NCBI GenBank assembly: GCA_017608295.1
Contig: JAFCGF010000055.1
Span: 1 to 12,202 of the forward strand
DNA length: 12,202 nucleotides
Direction of reading: 5' to 3'
Source: Candidatus Woesearchaeota archaeon
Lineage (GTDB): Archaea > Nanoarchaeota > Nanoarchaeia > Woesearchaeales > JAGVZT01
A program made the position numbers and the translations under genes. Shown here one piece after another: positions 7,425-12,202 of this stretch. The notes below the pieces were generated by a model, which saw nothing but the letters and a program-made list of their open reading frames with translations, was not told the DNA's origin and made no database searches. Numbering within the stretch: position 1 is the stretch's first letter; each line of letters starts with the position of its first letter.

Positions 7425-7459
7425 AAACCTTAAGTATTAATAATTTTATACAACCCATC

Positions 7460-8464
7460 ATGAATAAAATATTCACCGATAAGGTTATACTAATAACAGG
7501 TGGCACTGGCACAATCGGTATGGAACTTGCTGAGCAAATTCTAAAATCTGAGCCCAAGGCCGTAAGGATCCTCACAAATGATGAGAACAGTCTTTTTCAT
7601 GCAATGAATAAGTTCAGCGAATCCAATAAATTTAGATATTTTCTGGGCAGTGTTGTTGAAAGGGAGAGACTCAATAGAGCAATGACTGGTGCAGATATAG
7701 TATTCCATGCTGCCGCTCTCAAACATGTCCACATATGCGAATACAACCCCTTTGAGGCTGTGAAAACTAATGTTTATGGCATTCAGAACGTAATTGATAC
7801 AGCCATTGACAATAATGTTGAAAAAGTGATATTCACAAGCAGTGACAAGGCGGTTAACCCTAGCAATGTGATGGGTGTCAGTAAATTAATGGGTGAGAAG
7901 TTGATAACTACCGCTAATTTCTTTAAAGGAAAAAATAAAACAGTATTTTCTACCATACGGCTGGGAAATGTTATAGGATCTAGGGGCTCGGTTGTTCCAC
8001 TTTTTAAAAGTCAGATAAACTCTGGTGGTCCAATCACAATAACGGACAATAACATGTCAAGATACATATTGACTATGGATGAAGCGATTGATAATATCCT
8101 CCGTGTTGCCAATATATCCAAAGGGGGTGAAGTGTTTATATCAAAGATGAGGGCATTGAACATTACCACCCTTGCTCAATCCATGATTGAGGAATTGAGC
8201 AGTGAAGATATCTCGCTCAATGTTATCGGTTTGAAGCCTGGAGAAAAACTATTTGAAGAGTTGATTACAGAAGAAGAGATTAGCAGAACTGTTGAGTTGG
8301 ATGACTTCTATGTTGTCCTGCCACAGTTCACAGAGTTCCAAGATGTTAATTATTCAGCATATGAAAACAACCCCATAGTCAAAGATGTTTTAAGATCAGA
8401 TAAAGCAGATAAGATGTCTAAAGAAGAGATAACCACTCTGCTAGAAGCAGAAAGAATGTTGTGA
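7460..8464 (+). CDS. pseB: PseB/FlaA1-family nucleotide-sugar 4,6-dehydratase, SMK variant
   Basis: A 334-aa soluble short-form member of the FlaA1/PseB/CapD SDR family. It should bind NADP(H) and oxidise then dehydrate UDP-GlcNAc to a 4-keto-6-deoxy sugar, the first step of pseudaminic-type sugar synthesis. Visible features are the cofactor loop GGTGTIG (14-20), HAAALKHVHICEYNP (83-97), SSDKAVNP (127-134) with D129 and K130, and RLGNVIGSRGSVVP (167-180). The position of the PseB catalytic Tyr holds M138 (NVMGVSK, Lys 142). This SMK triad is typical of the long WbpM/PglF type, which retain C5 configuration, whereas PseB has SYK and inverts C5. I chose the ATG at 7460 because MNKIFTDKVILITGGTG matches the usual family N-terminus; a TTG at 7421 would add 13 residues and overlap the preceding stop. 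No SD is visible. Confidence 0.85.
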   Translation: MNKIFTDKVILITGGTGTIGMELAEQILKSEPKAVRILTNDENSLFHAMNKFSESNKFRYFLGSVVERERLNRAMTGADIVFHAAALKHVHICEYNPFEAVKTNVYGIQNVIDTAIDNNVEKVIFTSSDKAVNPSNVMGVSKLMGEKLITTANFFKGKNKTVFSTIRLGNVIGSRGSVVPLFKSQINSGGPITITDNNMSRYILTMDEAIDNILRVANISKGGEVFISKMRALNITTLAQSMIEELSSEDISLNVIGLKPGEKLFEELITEEEISRTVELDDFYVVLPQFTEFQDVNYSAYENNPIVKDVLRSDKADKMSKEEITTLLEAERML

Positions 8465-8468
8465 TGTT

Positions 8469-9410
8469 ATGAATGTGTTAGTAACTGGTGGAGCTGGATT
8501 TATTGGCAGATGGGTAGTAAAAAAATTATTGGAAAAAGGCGAATCTGTAGTTGTTTTAGATGACCTATCTAATGGCGAGTTATCAAATCTGGACGAATTC
8601 ACTGGCTTGGATAATTTTCATGGATTTACAGTGGGGGACATTTTAGACAAGAACCTTCTTTTAAGCATGTTTCAAAATTATGAATTCGATTTATGCATAC
8701 ACTGTGCTGCGCAGATAAACGTTCAGGAAAGCCTTGATAATCCAGAAAAATCTTTCCAGGTCAATGTAATAGGCACATACAATCTATTGGAATGTGCAAG
8801 GAAATTCAGTACTAAAGTTGTTATTATCGGAACATGCATGGTCTATGATCTCGCAGAGGCAACAATTTCTATAAATGAAGAACATTCTTTAAAGCCCGCA
8901 TCACCTTATGCTGGTAGTAAACTTGCAGCAGAGGATCTAGCCTATTCTTATTACAGGGGCTATGGGCTTCCTGTAACCATCTTAAGACCGTTCAATACAT
9001 TTGGACCATATCAGAAATCCGGCATGGAAGGCGGTGTTGTATCCATATTTGTCCAGAAAAAGATTAGTGGAGATATTCTGAATATTTTTGGTGATGGTAA
9101 ACAAACCAGGGATCTTTTGTATGTGGGAGATTGTGCCGAGTTCATAGTCAGAGCCGCATTTTCTGAGAAAGCAAATGGTGAAGTGATTAATGCAGGTACT
9201 GGACACGACATAACAATAAATGACCTGGCAAAGCTTATTGTAAAAGATGAAAGTAGAATAGAACATGTCGAACATCACCATCCACAGAGCGAGATACAGA
9301 AGCTTGTATGCAATTCTTCCAAAGCAAAAAATCTACTATCGTGGGAACCGAAGATATCTCTTGAAGAGGGCATAGGAAAACTCGAGGTATGGTTAAGGAG
9401 TTGTGAGTGA
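8469..9410 (+). CDS. NAD-dependent epimerase/dehydratase (extended SDR)
   Basis: A 313-aa extended SDR. The Rossmann loop is GGAGFIG (7-13) with acidic D31 and D32 ending strand 2, favouring NAD. The catalytic Thr region is IIGTCMVYD (119-127, T122) and the YxxxK pair is Y147/K151 in SPYAGSKLAAED. It continues with LRPFNTFGPYQ, GDGKQTRDLLYVGD and a C-terminal SEIQKLVCNSSKAKNLLSWEP, the usual substrate-binding tail. RmlB-type dehydratases carry Asp-Glu after the catalytic Thr; here the residues are Cys-Met, so an epimerase is likelier than a 4,6-dehydratase. It starts 4 bp after the dehydratase stop, with GTGAT just upstream. The likely role is to set sugar stereochemistry (C4 or C5) between dehydratase and aminotransferase, comparable in layout to the Pen/Pal pair of Bacillus; a UDP-GlcNAc/Glc 4-epimerase is the alternative. 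Confidence 0.85.
   Translation: MNVLVTGGAGFIGRWVVKKLLEKGESVVVLDDLSNGELSNLDEFTGLDNFHGFTVGDILDKNLLLSMFQNYEFDLCIHCAAQINVQESLDNPEKSFQVNVIGTYNLLECARKFSTKVVIIGTCMVYDLAEATISINEEHSLKPASPYAGSKLAAEDLAYSYYRGYGLPVTILRPFNTFGPYQKSGMEGGVVSIFVQKKISGDILNIFGDGKQTRDLLYVGDCAEFIVRAAFSEKANGEVINAGTGHDITINDLAKLIVKDESRIEHVEHHHPQSEIQKLVCNSSKAKNLLSWEPKISLEEGIGKLEVWLRSCE
9395..9400 (+). promoter_or_regulatory. Ribosome binding site choosing ATG 9410 over GTG 9407
   Basis: AAGGAG ends 9 nt before the ATG at 9410, within the end of the epimerase gene. The ATG shares one base with the preceding stop (TGATG), the same junction used at 11643. The upstream in-frame GTG at 9407 would give one extra residue and is less likely. 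Confidence 0.55.
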
Positions 9411-10615
9411 TGGATAAGCTGGCAATAAATGGTGGAAATCCTGTGCGTGATACTTTTCTTCCTTATGGCAAACAGTGGATTGACAAAGATGATATTTCAA
9501 AAGTTGTAAAAGTTTTAGAATCCGACTGGATAACCACTGGTCCAATTCTAAACGAATTTGAAACTAAGTTTGCTGAACTTACTGATTCAAAATATGCAAT
9601 TGCATTAAGCTCCGGAACAGCGGCACTTCATGTCGCTGTTTGTGCATGCAATCTTAAGCCAGGCGATGAAGCAATAACTTCACCATTTACTTTTGCGGCC
9701 ACATCCAATTCTCTTCTATTCCAGGGTTCTCATCCCGTTTTTGCTGATGTGAAGAGGGATACATACAATATTGACCCTGCTGAGATAAAAAAAAGAATAA
9801 CTGCCAACACAAGAGCAATAATGCCAGTTGACTTTGCAGGTCAACCATGTGATATTTTTGAAATAAAGGAAATCGCCAGAGAGAATGATTTGTATGTAAT
9901 AGAGGATGCGGCTCATGCAGTGGGTGCTGATTATAATGGAAAGAAAATAGGCAGCATATCCGATGCCACAATATTTAGTTTTCATCCAGTAAAACAAATG
10001 ACCACTGGTGAGGGCGGAATCATAACAACGAATAATGAGGAGATTGCTGAATCTGCAAGATTGTACAGGAATCATGGCCTTTCTAAAGATGCTGTTGAAA
10101 GATTTGGAAAACATGGTTCATGGTATTATGAAATGACACACCTAGGCTTTAATTATAGGCTCACAGACATACATGCAGCACTGGGCCTTGGTCAACTTGA
10201 AAAATTAATTAAGTTCATAGAACGAAGAACAGAAATCGCCAGCGTATATAATGCTGCATTTGAAGATGTCGAAGAGATAAGAACTCCGACAGTTAAGACA
10301 AACATCAAACATGCCTGGCACCTATATGTGATTGAAATAATACCAGATAAATTAAAAGTGGATAGAGACCAGATATTCAAAGCATTTAGGGCTGAAAACA
10401 TAGGCGTTAATGTGCATTACATCCCTGTCCATCTTCATCCATATTATCATGATAATTTAGGATGCAAAACAGGAGATTACCCTGTTGCAGAGAAGATATT
10501 TGAAAGGGTAATATCACTTCCAATGTTTCCTGGCATGAGCGATGATGACGTGAATGATGTTGTAAATGCCGTTAAGAAGGTTGTTGAACATTACAAAAAT
10601 GGAGAGTCTGAATGA
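9410..10615 (+). CDS. pseC: PseC-like PLP-dependent sugar aminotransferase (DegT/DnrJ/EryC1)
   Basis: A 401-aa fold-type I aminotransferase that should move an amino group from glutamate to C4 of the 4-keto-6-deoxy-HexNAc nucleotide sugar. The N-terminus KLAINGGNPVRDTFLPYGKQ is standard for the family. Then come DWITTGPILNEFE (39-51), SSGTAALHVA (67-76, phosphate binding), SPFTFAATSN (91-100), IEDAAHAVGA (164-173, D166 to the pyridine nitrogen) and SFHPVKQMTTGEGG (190-203) with K195 as the Schiff-base lysine. The SFHPVK-x-TTGEGG form and PYGKQWID-x-DDI start resemble PseC more than LegC. Length is normal for PseC. The stop overlaps the next start as ATGA. Neighbouring PseI- and PseH-like genes support a pseudaminic-type pathway; related 4-aminotransferases (PglE-like, bacillosamine) remain possible. 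Confidence 0.88.
   Translation: MDKLAINGGNPVRDTFLPYGKQWIDKDDISKVVKVLESDWITTGPILNEFETKFAELTDSKYAIALSSGTAALHVAVCACNLKPGDEAITSPFTFAATSNSLLFQGSHPVFADVKRDTYNIDPAEIKKRITANTRAIMPVDFAGQPCDIFEIKEIARENDLYVIEDAAHAVGADYNGKKIGSISDATIFSFHPVKQMTTGEGGIITTNNEEIAESARLYRNHGLSKDAVERFGKHGSWYYEMTHLGFNYRLTDIHAALGLGQLEKLIKFIERRTEIASVYNAAFEDVEEIRTPTVKTNIKHAWHLYVIEIIPDKLKVDRDQIFKAFRAENIGVNVHYIPVHLHPYYHDNLGCKTGDYPVAEKIFERVISLPMFPGMSDDDVNDVVNAVKKVVEHYKNGESE
10601..10606 (+). promoter_or_regulatory. Ribosome binding site of the pseI-like gene
   Basis: GGAGAG ends 5 nt before the ATG at 10612 and sits in the last codons of the aminotransferase gene, consistent with coupled translation across the ATGA overlap. Confidence 0.6.
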
Positions 10616-11643
10616 ATAGGATTAAGATCGGTGACAAATGGATAGGCGAAGATGAGCCCTGCTACTTCATTGTGGAAGCTGGCTCCAATCATAATGGTGA
10701 TTTTGAAATCGCCAAAAAGATGATTGATGTTTCTGTTGAGGCAGGCGCAGACGCTGTAAAACTGCAAATTTTTAAAGCTGAAAAGTTATATTCAAAATAC
10801 ACGCCAGCATTTGATTATCTTAAAGAAAAGAATACCTATGATCTAATCAAAAGTATTGAAACCCCAAGGGAGTGGATTGGCAAACTGGCTGAGTATTGTA
10901 AAGGCAAAAATATTGACTTTCTGGCATCTCCATTTGATTTCCAGGCAGTGGATGATATTGACCCCTATGTGCCAGCCTTTAAAATCGCCTCCTTTGAAAT
11001 AGTTGATTTAGAATTAATAAAATATGCAGCCAGCAGGAAAAAGCCAATGATAATATCCACTGGCATGGCCAATCTGGGAGAAATCGAGGACGCTGTTAAT
11101 GCAGTCCGCTCTCAGGGAAATGATGACATTATTTTGCTGCATTGCAATTCAATGTATCCGACACCACCAGACATTGTAAATCTCAAGGCAATGGACACTA
11201 TGAAGAAGGCAATTCAGGTGCCGGTGGGATTTTCAGACCACACAGAGGGCATTCACATACCTATTTCAGCCGTATCATTAGGCGCATGCATGGTGGAGAA
11301 GCATTTTACTTTAGATCGTAATATGGACGGTCCAGACCATTCTTTTGCAATTGAGCCTGATGAACTAAAGTCATTAATTCAGCAGATACGGCATATTGAA
11401 TCTGCCAGAGGCACTGGCATTAAGGACAAAAGTGAAGCAGAAAGCGGCGAAATGTATGAAAAGGCAAGGCGCAGCATCCACGCCCTTGTGGACATTCCCA
11501 AGGGCACTGAAATAAAAAGGGAGATGTTGACCACAAAAAGGCCTGGCTACGGTATCAAACCAAAATTCATGGATCGCATTGTCGGCAGAACTGCAACCAA
11601 GGACATCAGGGAGGATGAGTGGATTACCTGGGAGATGGTGTGA
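10612..11643 (+). CDS. pseI: Pseudaminic-type nonulosonic acid synthase (NeuB/PseI family)
   Basis: A 343-aa enzyme that condenses phosphoenolpyruvate with a 6-carbon 2,4-diamino sugar (or ManNAc-like) to form a 9-carbon nonulosonic acid. The TIM barrel carries VEAGSNHNG (21-29, E22), DAVKLQIFK (47-55), SPFD (106-109), PAFKIASFEIVDLELIKYAA (121-140), STGMANLGEIE (149-159), GFSDHT (206-211) and MVEKHFTLDR (227-236). H210 and H231 have the spacing of the metal-binding His pair of NeuB. A SAF (antifreeze-like) domain from about 286 ends the chain, with R310 in KRPGYGI. The KIASFEIVDL form matches PseI better than NeuB/LegI, which usually have KI-S-GE. It overlaps the aminotransferase by 4 bp and the acetyltransferase by 1 bp. 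GC content is visibly above that of the upstream transferase genes. Confidence 0.93.
   Translation: MNRIKIGDKWIGEDEPCYFIVEAGSNHNGDFEIAKKMIDVSVEAGADAVKLQIFKAEKLYSKYTPAFDYLKEKNTYDLIKSIETPREWIGKLAEYCKGKNIDFLASPFDFQAVDDIDPYVPAFKIASFEIVDLELIKYAASRKKPMIISTGMANLGEIEDAVNAVRSQGNDDIILLHCNSMYPTPPDIVNLKAMDTMKKAIQVPVGFSDHTEGIHIPISAVSLGACMVEKHFTLDRNMDGPDHSFAIEPDELKSLIQQIRHIESARGTGIKDKSEAESGEMYEKARRSIHALVDIPKGTEIKREMLTTKRPGYGIKPKFMDRIVGRTATKDIREDEWITWEMV
11630..11634 (+). promoter_or_regulatory. Ribosome binding site selecting ATG 11643
   Basis: GGGAG at 11630-11634, followed by GGTG at 11637-11640, sits just before the ATG at 11643 that overlaps the preceding TGA. A longer frame from GTG at 11619 has no such site and would only add residues read from the pseI coding end. 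Confidence 0.55.
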
Positions 11644-12188
11644 TGCTTACTTTTATTCCAATCACAGAAGTTGATGAAATAATTTCCGAGGAGGTTCGAC
11701 AGTGGAGAAACGCCCAGGAAATTCGGAGTCAGATGGTTAATAGTCATGTGATTTCATTGGAGGAGCATACTGGCTGGGTGGCATCCCTTAAAGAAAATAA
11801 AACCACTAGGGTCTGGGTGGCATATCATGACGGCATTCCCTTCGGTGTTGTGAATCTGGCCAAGATTGATTATCAGCAAAAGACAACGGACTGGGGAATC
11901 TACATTGGTGACTTGGACCATCGTGGAAGAGGACTGGCCCGCCCGCTTTTATACAGTTTGATGAACCATGTTTTTGAAGTCCTTGGCCTGAATAAAATGC
12001 AGACCAAGGTGCTTGAGGATAATGAGGCCGCCCAAACACTATACAAAAAAATGGGGTTTGCGGAAGTGCCTGGTTCAGAGGTTATTATCAAAAGAGCAGA
12101 CGACGAAGCATGCTTCATTGAAATGGCCATTGAAAAGAAAGACTGGCTGTCCCTTGAACTGAATCTGAAACCGGAGGCACTGCTATGA
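11643..12188 (+). CDS. pseH: PseH-like GNAT N-acetyltransferase
   Basis: A 181-aa GNAT-fold protein predicted to acetylate the C4 amine of UDP-4-amino-4,6-dideoxy-HexNAc using acetyl-CoA. It shows VRQWRNAQEIRSQM (18-31), the PseH-type substrate region SLEEHTGWVASL (38-49), the beta-bulge strand DWGIYIG (83-89), the pyrophosphate-binding loop HRGRGLA (93-99), LGLNKMQTKVLEDNEAA (114-130) and YKKMGF (134-139). The length and WRN...IR...EEH-x-W order are those of PseH. Start ATG at 11643 overlaps the pseI stop by one base (TGATG). A C-terminal extension after about residue 165 (KKDWLSLELNLKPEALL) has no recognised role. The stop overlaps the next gene as ATGA. LegH- or PglD-type acetyltransferases belong to other families and are less likely. 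Confidence 0.88.
   Translation: MLTFIPITEVDEIISEEVRQWRNAQEIRSQMVNSHVISLEEHTGWVASLKENKTTRVWVAYHDGIPFGVVNLAKIDYQQKTTDWGIYIGDLDHRGRGLARPLLYSLMNHVFEVLGLNKMQTKVLEDNEAAQTLYKKMGFAEVPGSEVIIKRADDEACFIEMAIEKKDWLSLELNLKPEALL
12173..12177 (+). promoter_or_regulatory. Ribosome binding site of the gene leaving the right edge
   Basis: GGAGG ends 7 nt before the ATG at 12185. It is the strongest SD in the window and lies within the pseH-like coding end, supporting a real downstream gene in the same operon. Confidence 0.65.
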
Positions 12189-12202
12189 GATATGGTCTAA
12201 AG
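12185..12202 (+). CDS. Start of an unidentified downstream operon gene (partial)
   Basis: Six codons (MRYGLK) begin at an ATG that overlaps the pseH-like stop in an ATGA junction and follows a good SD. Nothing can be said about the fold from six residues. By pathway logic the operon still needs a UDP-sugar hydrolase (PseG) and a CMP-sugar synthetase (PseF), either of which could start here, but this is only context. Confidence 0.6.

Noticed and set aside
7442..7450. TATA box (TTTTATA) as a separate promoter for the biosynthesis cassette
   Set aside because: It lies only 10-16 nt before the ATG at 7460, so a start about 25 nt downstream would fall inside the coding sequence.
7421..7459. N-terminal extension of the dehydratase from a TTG at 7421
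   Set aside because: The extra 13 residues overlap the previous stop, have no SD and lie outside the normal family start; MNKIFTDKVILITGG from ATG 7460 fits the family.
8469..9410. LegB-type 4,6-dehydratase for a legionaminic acid pathway
   Set aside because: The C-terminal SE-x-x-K-L...SKAK stretch is similar, but the residues after the catalytic Thr are Cys-Met instead of an acidic residue, and neighbouring aminotransferase and synthase motifs are Pse-type.
11619..11642. GTG start at 11619 for the acetyltransferase
   Set aside because: It would extend into pseI by eight codons without a ribosome binding site, whereas ATG 11643 has GGGAG upstream and a TGATG junction.

Overview
The window is an AT-rich surface-glycan locus, most likely from an archaeon. 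Two things point to archaea. Putative BRE/TATA boxes sit about 24-32 nt upstream of several start codons that have no Shine-Dalgarno, the layout of leaderless archaeal transcripts. Genes inside the operon instead use SD motifs such as GGTGAT and GGAGG, complementary to an archaeal-type 16S 3' end. No rRNA or housekeeping gene is present, so the lineage cannot be named.

Layout. 1-651 (minus): 5' part of a family 2 glycosyltransferase, running off the left edge. 652-934: divergent intergenic region with a 15-bp tandem repeat and facing promoters. 935-2275: B12-binding-domain radical SAM protein. 2319-7424: a family 4 glycosyltransferase followed by two tandem, colinear paralogues (618 and 617 aa) of a GT-B-like putative transferase. 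7460-12202: a translationally coupled sugar-biosynthesis cassette in the order PseB-like dehydratase, NAD-dependent epimerase, PseC-like aminotransferase, PseI-like synthase, PseH-like acetyltransferase, and the first six codons of another gene.

How the genes fit together (inference). The cassette should convert UDP-GlcNAc to a 4-keto-6-deoxy sugar, aminate it at C4, N-acetylate it and condense it with phosphoenolpyruvate to give a nonulosonic acid of the pseudaminic type. The UDP-sugar hydrolase (PseG) and CMP-transferase (PseF) are not seen and may lie past the right edge. The upstream transferases would assemble a glycan carrying this sugar. The radical SAM protein may tailor the glycan or its lipid carrier.

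Most unusual points: the dehydratase has Met where PseB has its catalytic Tyr and is paired with a separate epimerase, suggesting a split first step. The two large paralogues carry what looks like a duplicated N-terminal Rossmann unit plus DDG/HP motifs reminiscent of bacterial sialyltransferases, with the DDG changed in the second copy. They also share a 47-bp identical patch inside otherwise diverged genes.
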